Assembly (NCBI GenBank): GCA_001466705.2 | Contig: LATX02000185.1 | Span: forward strand, 310,001 to 374,000 | Source: Moniliophthora roreri | Lineage: Eukaryota > Basidiomycota > Agaricomycetes > Agaricales > Marasmiaceae | Direction of reading: 5' to 3' | Length of the DNA: 64,000 nucleotides | In this document: piece by piece, positions 12,742 to 24,490 of the stretch | How the letters are laid out: the number at the start of each line of letters is the position of its first letter | Numbering within the stretch: position 1 is the stretch's first letter | Notes under the pieces: generated by a model | Seen by the model: the letters and a program-made list of their open reading frames with translations, nothing else | The model's database searches: none | Told to the model about the DNA's origin: nothing | Position numbers and translations under genes: made by a program

Positions 12742-14861
12742 GATGGTTCTCTCCTCTGATAAATAAGATGAAAGGGTAAGTCGTATTCCCACTAGATAAG
12801 GCAAAGAATGACGAACTAGGTCTCCAGTATGAGCTTCCAAAATGCTATGGCTGTTTTACGACCCAATGAACGTCTACAGATAATATCTGTGGAATATTGC
12901 TGGTCAGCGAACAGAATTTCAGCTTTAACACGGACGTACCAGACTGCCCTCTATTGCTCTCGCTCTCCTCTTGACTATCGCTTTCCAACTCCCTCCGGCA
13001 AGAACGATGTACGTGTCGTACTTGTTGAGCCTATCAAGTCCTCAAGAGCACGATTCGAGTTCCGCCGCAAGAGCCTCTCTCGTTGACCTAGCTATTTCAG
13101 TATGTTCTGAACGAGTGTCTGAGTGGCAATGCCAGCTGGATAGTGGTGGTAGAAGACGAAGGAACGAAAAACGATGACCATGTCAGTGTCACGACGTTAC
13201 ACAGCGAACAAACGCCGATGGCAAATATGGTCGACCCGTTTGGTGAGGGTCTGATCACCTCCTCGTGGAACCTGCTGATCTCATTGAATCCTACAGGATT
13301 CAGCAGGATCCAACGTTGAACCAACGACTACGAATGGAGTGACTCCTTGGGTCCGTCAGGTTGACGGTTTCAGCAGCCATAACATGGAACCGTCGGACCC
13401 ACACGCTCAATGAACCGACAAACCGTCCGTTCCTGGTGGTTCCTGGTTGTGGGCCTGAACACCGACAGTTCCTGACTGAATGTACTGGAATTCGGACAAT
13501 CCATCTGGATTTGAAAATTCGGACTTTGACTTGGGAAATCCATTTTTCCATGTTCCATGCACACGAGCGCCTGCGGAAAACCTTCAAAGAGCCGAGCAGC
13601 CCAGAGTTTCAGGCGTGACTAAGCAGGGTCTGGATCCCGGTCCTCGGCACTCCACTCTCATTTTCGGATCTACCCTGCCGTAATTCGGTCCCTTTTCACT
13701 GGAAAATCGGTGTTCCAGCACTGCTTTCAGACTTTATTGCCCTCTGCTGAACACAATCATTGTTCCCCACTAACACTTTGAGCTTCAACTCTTCATCTTA
13801 AGATGTGAGTTCTTGGCTTTGTAAATTCAAAAGTGACTCTATGCAAAAACTCATAGTGACAACACCTCCTACATCTGGTCCTTAGTCTGCAATGGTGGCT
13901 CATACTTGTGTGCAATGCATTCCAACTCAGCCCAAACATATTTCCTGGACATTCATATTGGGGCTGGTGTGAGCTATTAAACGATAGAGACAAATCTAAA
14001 AGGTAGTTCTGTCAATGATGTATTTTATTGAGTCAGGGTTGGGACAGATAATGGGGCCAGGGGGATTTACAGGAGAGGTCACTACGCACGGCTCTGAAGA
14101 CGTAGAGTCGGTCGCGTAGGACCATGAGGCAGCACCTCTGCACTTGAGTTCACCGCGCAGAATTATGAGCAATCGAGCCTAAGCGTCGTTCTGTAGGAGT
14201 GTAAATATGGAAGTGTAAGCAGGGCTAGCGTAACCTTTACAGGGATACATAAAGGCCCAAAATCTTCTGCCCACCGAAATTCTCATGCTTGTCCTGATCA
14301 TCTCGAAGCTGGATCCTATCGCAATTCACGTCAATGGTAGTTGATGGTCGATGCGGCTAACTCACAACCAAGTCGTCCCTGGAAATGAATATAATCCTTG
14401 AAAGATGGCAAGTAGGCTTGAACTCCCAATTGGTCTAGCGACGGAGGAATCATACCTTCTTTTGGGTACAGTTTGAAGGGTTCGTGCATCTGGGACACAA
14501 CACAGAGTCAGCGCCTCGAAAGGATCGGTAGCTGACTGCACCAGAGCCGACTTTGAAGGCCGACGACGATTGACGCTCATAGTAGTGGGAATTGTGAAGT
14601 TTATTCTGGTAGTTGCATCGCTATAGACAAACGTGAAGTGAGTCACAGCGGGTTAGGAACCGTAGCTGCGGGTGTTGCCAAAGAGAAAGTACGACTAGCA
14701 ACTAGCTGAATGAACAACGAAAAGAATGTTGTAACGGAGACACTATCTCGATAACAAGCGTTCCGAAGTTCCATGAAGCGAATTGCCATCTGAGCAGCAA
14801 TTATCGAAATGTCCGAAATATCCTGGCAGTCTAGCTATTGAACAAGTACTGCGAGGGCTAA
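12742..14861. other. Long intergenic region, no confident gene
   Basis: No long conserved frame. A short inverted repeat brackets about 13625-13680 (GCAGGGTCTGGATCC against GGATCTACCCTGC), and GAATCCTACAGGATTC near 13285 is a perfect palindrome. A possible tiny spliced frame on the minus strand at about 14174-14580 could encode a small protein, but its exon joins are ambiguous. I did not call it. Confidence 0.5.
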
Positions 14862-15694
14862 TCACGTCCTCAACCACGCAGTTTTTGCGATCTTCTTCTG
14901 TCTCTTCTGCTCCTTGAACCGCTCCTACACCCTGGTCAACATCATGGACGCAAAGGAATACGGTATTTACTCACCACATCCTTCTTACTCGGTCTCTTCC
15001 TCTTCTTCCCTTCCGTCTCTTCTTCTTCGTTTTGCAATGCCCGCTGCTGCTCCCATGCATTGACATCAAAATAAAACTCACTCATCCGTTTCATCCGCTC
15101 ATACTCCGACAGGTGTGACGGATCCCTACCGTCTGGGCGAGCGAATTGACCTGTGCGAGCGTTGAACCGAGCTGTTGCACCGTATCCCACCGACGAAGTA
15201 CCGGGAACAGAAGCAAGAGTTGGATCGAGGTAGGCAAGAGACGGGTCAATCCCTTGAGCTAGTGCAGCAGCTTGGAGGGCACTGTAGGACGAGGTAGGTT
15301 CCGTCGCTAATGCTTGCGATGACGCTGGCGAGGAAGTCGATGTGGTCTGTTCCGACTCTGACGAAGGTCCTGCAACAGCATTGGAAGAATCAGACGACGA
15401 GGCAAGGGGATTCTGCCACGTCGTCTCCTGGGTTTCACTATTGTGGAAATAGTATGCGTTGTATTGAGGTGAGAATATCGCCTGCCATGGTGTCGAAGAT
15501 GTCGCAGTCGCTGGCGTCGCTGATGTAGCTTCTTCGTCCCCGGCTTTTGTCTCCGGCGTGTCCGATTCCTTTACTTCGGATTCTGACCCAGATTCGGAAC
15601 TTTTTGTCGCCTCCTTAGCTTTAATCTGTTCTGATTCTGTGGGTTCTGGGGAGGACTCCTTGGACGCTGAAGGGGACGGCGATGGGGAGGTCAT
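14862..15694 (-). CDS. WW-domain protein with Ser/Glu-rich N-terminus
   Basis: Probably a nuclear adaptor; WW domains bind proline-rich peptides. ATG at 15694 begins an acidic, Ser/Thr/Pro/Glu-rich disordered region (residues 1-65). A single WW domain follows at about residues 69-98: PWQAIFSPQYNAYYFHNSET, with the two Trp (70 and 93) 23 residues apart and Pro 96, as in the family. After an Ala/Ser-rich linker a conserved block, SEYERMKRMSEFYFDVNAWE, is near 15090. The basic KKRKRPSKKDVV end joins, after one intron (about 14986-14926), to ERFKEQKRQKKIAKTAWLRT with TGA at 14864-14862. That basic coiled tail is reminiscent of splicing-associated WW proteins, but this is inference. Upstream lies a (TA)n tract and the DUF6534 copy B gene in divergent orientation. 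Confidence 0.82.
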
Positions 15695-16158
15695 GGTGGT
15701 CGACGAGATAGCTTTTAAACTCCGCTCATTAGCCTCAATGACATTAGCGCGTCGACCATGAAACTCACATGCTCACCGAATTCTTTGGAGAATTGAACAC
15801 ATTATCCCTCAATTCGGGACCGTCTTGGGGGACTCGGGCTAGTACAGAAATTTTCAATCAGTGTTAACCGGAACTTATCGAAGCGTATGTCGATCGCATA
15901 TAGTCTTTCGTTCCTTGCCCTTGATAATAGTGACTAGATGAAACGTCTAGGACGGCAAATTCGACGTTCGCAACGCGAATTCATTCGTTCCTTGGGTACT
16001 TGACCTTGCCGAGGTTGTCTTTTCTTTCCTATCTGGGGATTTGCTCTGGATCTCGGAACTGATCATTTAACTTCAAGGTTACTGACATCTCAACTGCTTC
16101 GACCCTTCCTAACATAAGAATTGGGTATGAAGCGAGCATACGGAATGGACCTATTGGC

Positions 16159-16189
<31 letters not shown>

Positions 16190-16247
16190 ACAAGTGATTT
16201 ATATTCCTGTGTTCCTCTGCATACCCCCTCCGCCACTCTCTTGTCCA
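15695..16247. other. Divergent intergenic region with TA microsatellite
   Basis: Separates the WW gene (-) from DUF6534 copy B (+), so it holds both promoters. The only clear structure is the (TA)n run at 16159-16187. Confidence 0.6.
16159..16187. repeat. (TA)n microsatellite
   Basis: About 14 uninterrupted TA units. It lies about 60 bp upstream of the copy B start codon, where it could act as a variable-length promoter element. Confidence 0.95.
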
Positions 16248-17626
16248 ATGGATAACGACCACATTGTGCACCAGTAGGATCATATCGACTGGCGATTATG
16301 TGTTTGTTACTGACTCAAGATAGGGCAGGTCCTCTGGTATGATATCACTGCTTGCTACCATTTAGTATCGGAATTCAGCTCGCGTAACATAGCTCCTTGG
16401 CTATATGTTAAACTGGGCGCTGTGGGGCATCCTGACGATGCAGGTTTATATCTATTGGTCGGCGTTCCCAACTGATCGTTGGGCCGCCCAGGCCCTCGTA
16501 TACGGCCTATACCTAACAGAGACAGCCCAATCTGTTTTGCTTACCCATGACGCTTTCCAAACCTTTGCTCTTGGTTTCATGAGCCCCGATGCTTTGGACG
16601 ACCTTCACAAGCTATGGTTGGACGTCTATTTATACGACGGACTAGGTATGTCGCCATCCAGTCCAGAGCTATGAAATTGTGCTTGCCAACTCTGAATAGT
16701 TGCAACCTGTGTTCAAATCTACTATGCCCACAGAATTTATATTCTTCTATCCAGAGCTAAGACGATACCGGGAATCATTGTTACGGTGAGCCGAATACTC
16801 CCTCCCCCCCTTCGTATACTTCCAAATCGTTGATACCCACCTCCTAGCTATGCGTTATTCAACTCGTCACTAACATATTTACGAGCCTCTCCATGAAAAA
16901 GATCGGACGCCTCTCTGGGTACACACAAATCAAGACTCCCATTTCTGGCCTGGTGAGTTCGAAATCTAGTGCGGAGCTTCCAATTCAATATTTCACTTTC
17001 GTTCGCAGCTTTGCAACGCATGTACCATACTCGCCGACGTTCTTATCGCTGTAACAATGGTTTATGCGGTGAGTTTTGTCAGAGGCTCCAGTGTCTTCGG
17101 ATTTCTCACTCAGAAAAGCTCTCCCGCTTCGACGTCCGATTCACAGAGACTCGAAGTCTTGTCAGGCGGCTCAACCGATTAGCAATGGAAACAGGCAGCC
17201 TTCTTGGTACGTGTACCCTCCAAACGTTTCCATGTCATGAATCTTATCAACCGGCAACTCACAGCTCTAACGGCTCTCTCCCAGCCTGTCCTGTGGTTTG
17301 CATGCCCGGGTCGAATCTATTACTTTGTACCGTGTCTTGTACTCTCCAAGGTCTATTCAAACTCGTTATTGGCGCTTTTTAACAGTAGAGTTCGGATACA
17401 CAGCGTAAAGGGTCCCGGCAGATACGATAGAACGAATGACACGGGATCGAGTGGGAGCGCCAGTGCCGTCGCTTCGTATAGTACTGCGGTGGTCAATTCA
17501 GGGGCCCGAGTGACCAGTACTTTTCTTGGGTCGGATATAACAGATAGCTTTGGACTGCCGGTGAGTACTTTTTTCGGCCTATTGACTCGAGCCCTTATTC
17601 AGGAAACAGACGGATATCTTGGATAG
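16248..17626 (+). CDS. DUF6534 family multi-pass membrane protein, copy B
   Basis: Same unknown-function membrane family as copies A, C and D. ATG at 16248: MDNDHIVHQ split by an intron, then AGPL and LLGYMLNWALWGILTMQVYI. The core block HDAFQTFALGFMSPDALDDL is near 16550-16610. Then ATCVQIYYAHRIYILLSRAK, ACTILADVLIAVTMVYA and RSLVRRLNRLAMETGSLL. The signature SKVYSNSLLALFNSRVRI is at about 17345-17400. The tail is Ser/Thr/Gly-rich; a last intron leads to ETDGYLG and TAG at 17624-17626. Compared with A and D it carries CPGRIYYFVP in place of the YPLQDYHITP-type segment, as copy C does, so B and C form a subgroup. Frame and splice sites look intact. In tandem with copy C, 1.1 kb downstream. 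Confidence 0.83.
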
Positions 17627-18757
17627 CAAGCCCGACAGTCGCGCAGCTGAAGCACATAGCTCGCATCATGTCACATTCGATGATCATGAAAGGAGTATAC
17701 CATGAACAGTTATCAGTTAGCTGTAAACAAAACAAGCGCGAGCTAAAATCCGTGCCTGTACATATACTTAAGTACTTATATGTTACACAATATGTTAAGC
17801 AGCAATGGATCTGGGCTTGGTCTGGGTTTTGCAACTCGAGGCATTTGCACACTAAAGCCAGCGCTTCATGTGATTCACGAACGCCGAGAAGAGTTCGCAG
17901 TGTCCGAGGCGGGAATTACTATTTCATCTTCAAGAAGATCGGCGACCAATCTTACAATTCGTAAATACCACTAGAATATACATCTTTTCCCCATCCTGCC
18001 TTATCCGAAATTTCCATAGATCACTTGACGCTATGGCGTAGTTTGACTTGCGAAGCTGCCCCAAGCGAAGAACTCAAGAAGTTTGATAGATATTGATTTA
18101 AGGACGTCCATTCGGCACGGTCATTTTCCTGTCAAGTAAGTTTGACTACTTAATGAAAACTTCGTAGCCTTGGAGTTGACATCATTCCCGGGATCTTCGA
18201 GGTATTCACCCGGCTGTGCAACGTGTTCAAGCTCCGCCAGGGCCCGGGGTCGCTTCCTTTACAGTCACCAGTAACTGGCCAACGCCATGGATCACTTTTT
18301 CCATTCACCAAGTGCAGCGCTACTCCGAGTCGGTGCATCGAAGAGGTAAACATTCAACCTGCATACTGTAAGCTTCTTCAGTTACTGATGATGGCAGTAG
18401 ACGGGGAGTCTGACTCGGACGCCTGAACCGTCATAGCGTCATCACGGAACTTGGCACCTGACCGAGAATCACTCGAATGTTCAAGGCCACTCTCATTCCT
18501 TGTTTCCCAAGTAGCATTGCCAAAGCTATCATTTCGGCGCTACAGCGTCAATCTTCTGCGGTCGAAAGACGTAAGCACATATATGGTTCTAAATCTGCTT
18601 TCGTGCGGCGATCACGACGATAACGACATATCTGGTAACGAAAAGTCCTGTCCAAGTTAATTCTTCCGACCCTTTCTGATGACAGGAAAATATTAGTTGA
18701 AAAGAGTCTATTATCAAGTGCAGGACGTGTCCTTCCCACCTCCTCTGCCAGCTAGTA
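17627..18757. other. Intergenic region between DUF6534 copies B and C
   Basis: 1.1 kb without recognisable coding frame, RNA or repeat. It must contain the 3' end of B and the promoter of C. Confidence 0.5.
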
Positions 18758-20242
18758 ATGAACGACCTTCCACACCTGTGAGTTCATCCTTCAATCGTTC
18801 AACATGCCAACTGACCTTTTTAACACTCTTAGGGCAGGACCTATGGTACATCATCTTACATGGAGGTTCACAAAGGCTCACAGTCTATACAACATAGATC
18901 CTTGGATATTTATTGAACTGGGGTCTGTACGGCGTTCTTTCAGTTCAAGTCTGTACGTGGTCGTTTTTTCTATGACGCCTGACTGATGGCGTGTAAACTG
19001 CCAAGACATATACTGGAAAGCATTCCCTAACGACAATCTATACTCTCAGGCTCTCGTATACAGCCTATTTCTTCTAGAGACCGCCCAGACTATTTTTCTT
19101 ACTCATGATGCTTTTCAAAGCCTCGTTTTTGGCTTCGGGAAACCCGATTCTTTGGATATTTTCCATTTCCTATGGCTGGATACTTATCTTTTCGATGGAC
19201 TAGGTGTGCGATCATCTAGAGCATGATACTAATGACACTGATCCCTACTGGCCAGTTGCTCTACTTGTTCAAACCTACTATGCCAACAGAATTCGTATTC
19301 TACTGTCCGGAACCAGAGTTGTCCCCGGGATTATATTCTTGGTAAGTTGCACAATCGTATACAACATTTATATATGTACTAGATCGTTAATAGTCCTACT
19401 TCTAGCTATCAATCACTCAATTTTTTGCCGCCATAGTGGCAAGTCAACAAATCGAAAAAATCGAACGATTCTCTCGATACGTAGATATTCCTACTCCCGC
19501 CCCTAGCCTCGTAAGTCTGAGAGCTAGCTTAGAGCCTTCTACAATATCTGATTGTCCTTGCCAGATTTGGCTCGGGTGCGCTATACTCGCTGACATTCTT
19601 ATCGCTGTTACGATGGTGTACGCTGTGAGTCTTGGCCACAACCCCCCTAGTATCTAGCATTCCTTTATTCAGGCAGTCTTGCAGCTGTCGCGGTATGACA
19701 CCACCTTTAAAGAGACTCGTAATCTCGTCAAGCGGCTTACCCGGCTTGCAATGGAAACATGCAGTCTCGTAGGTCCGTGATTAACAGCATACTCGCATTC
19801 CGCTTGCGCTGACCGATGTTATAGTTGTAACATGCCTCATCCAGCCTTTGTTCTATTTTGTCTGCCCAGGGCGGACTTACCATGTTGCGCCGGCTATAGT
19901 GGTCGCGAAGCTGTATTCCAATTCATTGCTAGCACTATTCAATAGTCGACTTTCGATCCATGGCGCAAGGGGTACCGGGAGCGACCGGACTGGAGAGGAA
20001 ACGAGCTGGAGGACAAGTATTCATGTCACGGCAAATCTTGACGCGCCTATTCCACTGTCAACACCACGAAGCAGAGCTCAATTGGGTAGCACTTTTCCGA
20101 GCACTTTGGGCGATACAGATGACTCCGATTCAACGCCGGTGAGCATCTTGAGTCGCAAAACTGTTCGCTCAGATCTCACCTTGTGTGATCACAGATGAAA
20201 ACCATGGAGAAGGAGCCGGATGGCAGTCGTAGTTGCCAATGA
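18758..20242 (+). CDS. DUF6534 family multi-pass membrane protein, copy C
   Basis: Same family as A, B and D. ATG at 18758 gives MNDLPHL, joined by introns to AGPM and ILGYLLNWGLYGVLSVQVY. Next exon: IYWKAFPNDNLYSQALVYSL and HDAFQSLVFGFGKPDSLD. Then ALLVQTYYANRIRILLSGTR, CAILADILIAVTMVYA, KETRNLVKRLTRLAMET and VCPGRTYHVAPAIVVAKLY, followed by SNSLLALFNSRLSI (about 19915-19955). The tail is Ser/Thr/Asp-rich; after the last intron a short exon encodes MKTMEKEPDGSRSCQ and TGA at 20240-20242. No nonsense change seen. Exon phases match copy B, its nearest relative by sequence, which points to tandem duplication. Confidence 0.83.
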
Positions 20243-20695
20243 AATCCCAGGAGCTCGTGACCCTGTTGGAGTTGAAAGATCTTCATCATCATGGATGGCG
20301 ATCCAAATCTACAAAGTGCATGACGACTGCAATTGTAGATCAAGTTCTTCGTGAACCCGATTCTCTAGTTGTGGATTTATAACCAGAATGCACGGACAGG
20401 ATCCGTGTGGCTTCCAAAGGTCACGTTAAATGCGACTTCCTCGTTCAGTAGACGGGCAGGGGATATATAAAACGCGGGAGAAGGACACGGAACGAGGGTG
20501 CTCAGATTACAGGAGTTTGGAGAGACACGATGAAAAACCATCCTGCTTCATAGCACCATAGTAGCAACTACCCTTTACATTTGGTACTATTCTGGTATCC
20601 GAGCCTTCCATTACCAGTTTGAAGAAGGATCGTCAGATGAAGTGGTGCTACATGCGCAGAAGAAACTGACGTGAACGGCCACTACTGTTCTGCTT
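20243..20695. other. Intergenic, between copy C and the P450 fragment
   Basis: No recognisable coding frame. The missing part of the P450 gene, which would lie here, is not detectable. Confidence 0.5.
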
Positions 20696-21088
20696 TTATT
20701 TCAGGGAGCGTTCTACGGTTCCAGGTCCAAATATCTTTCGGATAACCCATGTACTGTCAATCGTCTTGCGGTATCGGTATGTGGCTTTTTGGCAAATATG
20801 ATGTAGAGCTTTGGGACCGGAAACGACGAGCATGTCTTTATATATTCGTCGAGTGAGGGATTTATGGTTGCAAAACGAGAAAACGTGAGGGCATACATTG
20901 AAATAGATTTTCACTCTAAATACTGTTCCATATAATCTAAACCATCCCAAGTCCAGATGGCCAACTTTGGGTCGTCGGTTCAACTCGTATTCGTCACCTG
21001 AGCAGTCCGACTTAGTATAACTAGTGGGAGAATTGAGCGGCCGCCTTATTGAGCGAATCCAAAGGAAAATTAGGATGGATAAGGGCAC
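20696..21088 (-). pseudogene. Cytochrome P450 N-terminal fragment
   Basis: The frame on the minus strand contains LGWFRLYGTVFRVK and DMLVVSGPKALHHICQKATY, followed by IRKIFGPGTVE. These match the region just after the membrane anchor of fungal P450s, where the consensus is close to YGxVxRxK...LxVSDPKALxHI. Nothing after this is present: the I-helix, the ExxR motif and the heme-binding Cys loop are all missing, and the frame stops at about 20696. The N-terminal part (MPLSILIFLWI) is a weak membrane anchor. The stretch between the two homologous blocks (about 20830-20900) looks like an intron with a poor 5' splice site. A relic, about a quarter of a normal 500-residue P450. Confidence 0.65.
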
Positions 21089-21121
21089 GTAACAGATGGA
21101 TACGAAGACGCATTATATACA

Positions 21122-21909
21122 TTACTTGTCAAATTTCTTGTAAAGCTCAAATCTGCGGTCCTCCATCTCCGCATATGCCTTCTGCCCCTGTGTCGTCCAC
21201 GGCCTCTCTGCTGTCATACACTCCTTGAACTCGAGTGAATCCATCACCTCTGCAGCATCCCTATCCCATTCATGCAAGGCCATATACTTTGTTGGCGCCT
21301 TGTTTGCCAACGGAGATGCCTTGTCCGCCATTCCCGCAAGCTCACCATGATCCTCCAACATGAAGATCCTAGACCGATTCCATCCCGGCACCTTTGACAA
21401 AAGCGGAATACGAGTCTCTGAATACCATGTCAGGAACTCCTTCTCATGGTTGGCTTCCTTGTCTGCAGAAATGACGTCCATGTGAACGACATAGAGGAAT
21501 TTGCCATTGACGACTTGAGGATTGGCTGGAGAAGCTGATACTGCGGAGATGAGGGTAAAGATTTGTCGATTGAGAAGCATGAGCCTTGAAACAATGTTCC
21601 TCTCGTTCTGAGACGCCTTGGTACGGAGAGACTTGTATTCTTCGCTTTGTAAGACTGAGGGACCTGCCGTGTCGTATAATGCGAGCCAACTAGGAGGTTT
21701 ATGGTCAACGGCTTTATAGCGCAAAGCGCTGAAGATGCCTGATACTGTTAAACGAGCTGGAGCGTGCTCATTATCGTACCAATCTATAAAGAAATCAGCG
21801 GGTTGCTTGGTTGAAAGGTTTCAGTCCCCCCACCGTTGAATTCCTCTTCCATGACTCCTCCGCCACATTCACCATACACGAAAAGTAGACCTTTTGGATC
21901 AGTTGACAT
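21122..21909 (-). CDS. EthD-like / dimeric alpha-beta barrel protein
   Basis: Predicted cytosolic protein with two ferredoxin-like (dimeric alpha/beta-barrel) halves. ATG at 21909: MSTDPKGLLFVYGECGGGVM, with the first intron at about 21835-21786; the exon join restores EFNDWYDNEHAPARLTV. NDWYDNEHAPAR is the characteristic first-strand motif of the family. The second half begins around residue 110 with GKFLYVVHMDVISADKEANH and repeats the pattern as EKEFLTWYSETRIPLLSKVP. It ends ELYKKFDK with TAA at 21124-21122. About 245 residues. An in-frame upstream ATG at 21969 would add 20 residues; I prefer 21909 because the conserved strand starts there. Family members are tied to catabolic or polyketide clusters, but no specific reaction can be assigned. 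Confidence 0.8.
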
Positions 21910-23047
21910 CTTTTGCGCTATTGCCTGGGTTGAGAAGGGAGAGGTTGAGGTTGAAGAGACTTGACCCACTGCGGCATTCCTTGGTGGGAGCGTGACGTCA
22001 AGAGGTCCCGGCTCAGAAAATTCAGGTCACCCGTCCCTCGCTCTGCGTTTTCTCTGCCGTCATGTACCTCTTTCACTTACTATGGACCAATGCTCTTTGA
22101 ACTAAAGCCGTCATATCCTTTATCATCAAACTTCAAAGGCCTTCCGGATGCTCAATAAACGTACTTCATGGAGATTCTGGGTGGAAGTCTTGGACTTTTG
22201 CTGAAGGTGTTGCGGTAGGTCATTCATAGCGAAACTGAGATTTTGTCTCCATATTAATATGCGAATCATGTTGACCATGAAAAATATGCAGTTTTCCCCT
22301 GATAGCATGTTCTACCTCGGCGTTCACTCTTTGCGCTGCGCAACTGAGTGTCTTTGATGACATCGATGATACGGCTCCTCTCACCTAGCCACCTAAAGCA
22401 GAAATCTCCAACAATTGGCAAAATCTATGAACAATGAAGGGCAAAATACGCCGCTGTCGAACAAGAAATTGAGCAGGAATGCTGAATTAAATGGCCGCGC
22501 TCGGAAAGTCTCCATGCTGTTGCGCTTGCGTGGGATAATGCTGTGTACTTTAGTACTTTGAGAGATGCGGGTGCGTGTTAATGCCTCTCCCATGTAATTG
22601 CTGCTGACAGGAACCCTGAAAGACTACCCAACCAGTCAGGCTACATATCTCAGTTTCAATATCAAGGGTCGGCATCGCACTAGGCTACATCAAAACTGCC
22701 AAGGATGCTACTGAAACTCTGAGCGACAATAGAGAACATTCGTTACACGCTATGATCTACGGGTGGAGATAGTACGGAGTGCGCAGTAGTTGCGTTTCCT
22801 CAATGAATACTCCTATCTAATACTATCCATTTTTGAAAACATTTGAATGCGTTCGATATATATCACAGAGAACAGAATTCCTGTAGAATTCTGATGACCG
22901 CTGGCAGTGGCGCAAAACCAGCACCCATTGAATGTCAACTCGTCTCTCGGTAAGACGAGCACATCTCCCGTCGTTTGCGGCCAAACGCATTAATCCAATA
23001 TACAACATGACCGGTAGCAATGTCTTGGTATACGGCTAAAGAGCATG
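21910..23047. other. Intergenic region upstream of the EthD-like gene
   Basis: Contains the EthD-like promoter and the 3' end of DUF6534 copy D. No other gene, repeat or RNA recognised. Confidence 0.5.
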
Positions 23048-24490
23048 TTACACGGCATGACCTTGATGCGATAAGTCTGGTTTGACATCGTAGATCCTAG
23101 ACTCTGTATCGTCAGAAATGTCGGCGTCGGTATCAGGGGTGGGTTTCTAGCAGCAACCAGTAAGCTTTCCGGGTGTAGCGATAGCCGTTGGAGCTGAGCT
23201 CACCTGAAGGGTATCTAATTGAACATGGTCATGCCAAACCGATGCTCTATTTTCAGACCTCAACTCGCTCCTCGGAGGAGGTAACACAGAATTATGTGCC
23301 GGTCTGAATGTAACGTGGCCACCAGAGGCCGATGGAGCTGATTCAGAGTCATTTCCACGAGCGTGGGGGATGCGCAGTCGGCTATTGAAAACAACAAGGA
23401 GAGAGTTGGAGTAGAATTTGGCAAGGGTAAGAGCGGGAACGATGTGGAAGTCGTCATTGGGAAACACGAGGAAAAGAATGAGATCGACAAGGGCAATGGC
23501 AGCTGTGAGGCTACCAGTTTCCATCGTTAGTCGGATGATACGCTTGACGAGATCGCGCGTTTCTTGGAAACCACCATTCATACGGGATAACTAGATGTTG
23601 TTCAGCAACAGCTCCCGGGGGACCATTGGTTTCCAACTTACAACGTAGGTCATTGAAAGTGCGATGATGATATCGCACAATGCTGAGCCGCCCAGCCAGA
23701 ACTATGGTAGAATTTCAATCACAAGGGCGACAGGATCTTCTTGGAGACTTACACAAGCTGGAATGAAGCAGGCTGCTCTTAGCCTGGAGAATACGCCGAC
23801 TTCCTTTGCTATAACACCAGTCGCGATTGCTCCTGCGAATTGAGCAAATGCGGTCTGCAATCCTTCAGTTCTGTGTTACCACAAAAAGCTGCGTTTCGAA
23901 CTTACGAAAAGAATCAACGCGACAAGGACCTTGAATCGGGACAGGAGATATATTCTGTAAGAAAAGTAGCATTGGACGAGAAAGGCGACTGTAGTCTGTT
24001 CAGTGAAAGGCATTATCTATGAATCTGAATAGCTCACCAAGTCCGTCCAAAATACAAACATCAAGCCAGATAATGTTTATCTGGTTCAATGAATCAACTG
24101 TTCCGAATCCATACGCGAAATTCTTGAAAGCATCGTGCGTGATCATGACGGTCTGCGCGGCTTCGATCAAATAAATAACATAAACAAGGGTTTGGAATCC
24201 CTGCTTATCCCTCGGAAACGCAGTATAGTAGAGATCTGAATAGGATTATGAGCAACAAAAGAGGACGTGAGGATTCAAAACGCACATGTTTGAACCGAGA
24301 GAACGCCGAATAAGCCATAGTTTAGCAGGTACCCCAGAAGCTTCGTAATTCGTCATCAGGTTCCAAAACTTTGATAGAGTTGAAGATGGCGTACCAAAGG
24401 CCCCGTTCTGAAAGGCACAGTCAGCGATCGAGACTTCCGAAAGAAGGCGGGCACTCACGTTTCAGCGATATTGGGAGGAACTGAAGACAT
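23048..24490 (-). CDS. DUF6534 family multi-pass membrane protein, copy D
   Basis: Same family as copies A-C, on the opposite strand. ATG at 24490: MSSVPPNIAET, then spliced TGPLLLGYLLNYGLFGVLSV, nearly identical to copy A. Next exon: YYTAFPRDKQGFQTLVYVIY and HDAFKNFAYGFGTVDSLNQI. The later exon at 23581-23200 has KRIIRLTMETGSLTAAIALV, LILFLVFPNDDFHIVPALTL and AKFYSNSLLVVFNSRLRI. The last intron (about 23203-23147) leads to KPTPDTDADISDDTESRIYD and a TAA stop at 23050-23048. Intact by frame and splicing. It is head-to-head with GMC copy 2 (26003), the mirror image of the copy A/GMC copy 1 pair. Confidence 0.84.

Noticed and set aside
14174..14580. Possible small spliced minus-strand gene (MSVNRRRPSK, DYIHFQGRL, then RIQLRDDQDKHENFGG)
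   Set aside because: Exon joins and frame are ambiguous, the first intron would be too short, and no family is recognised.
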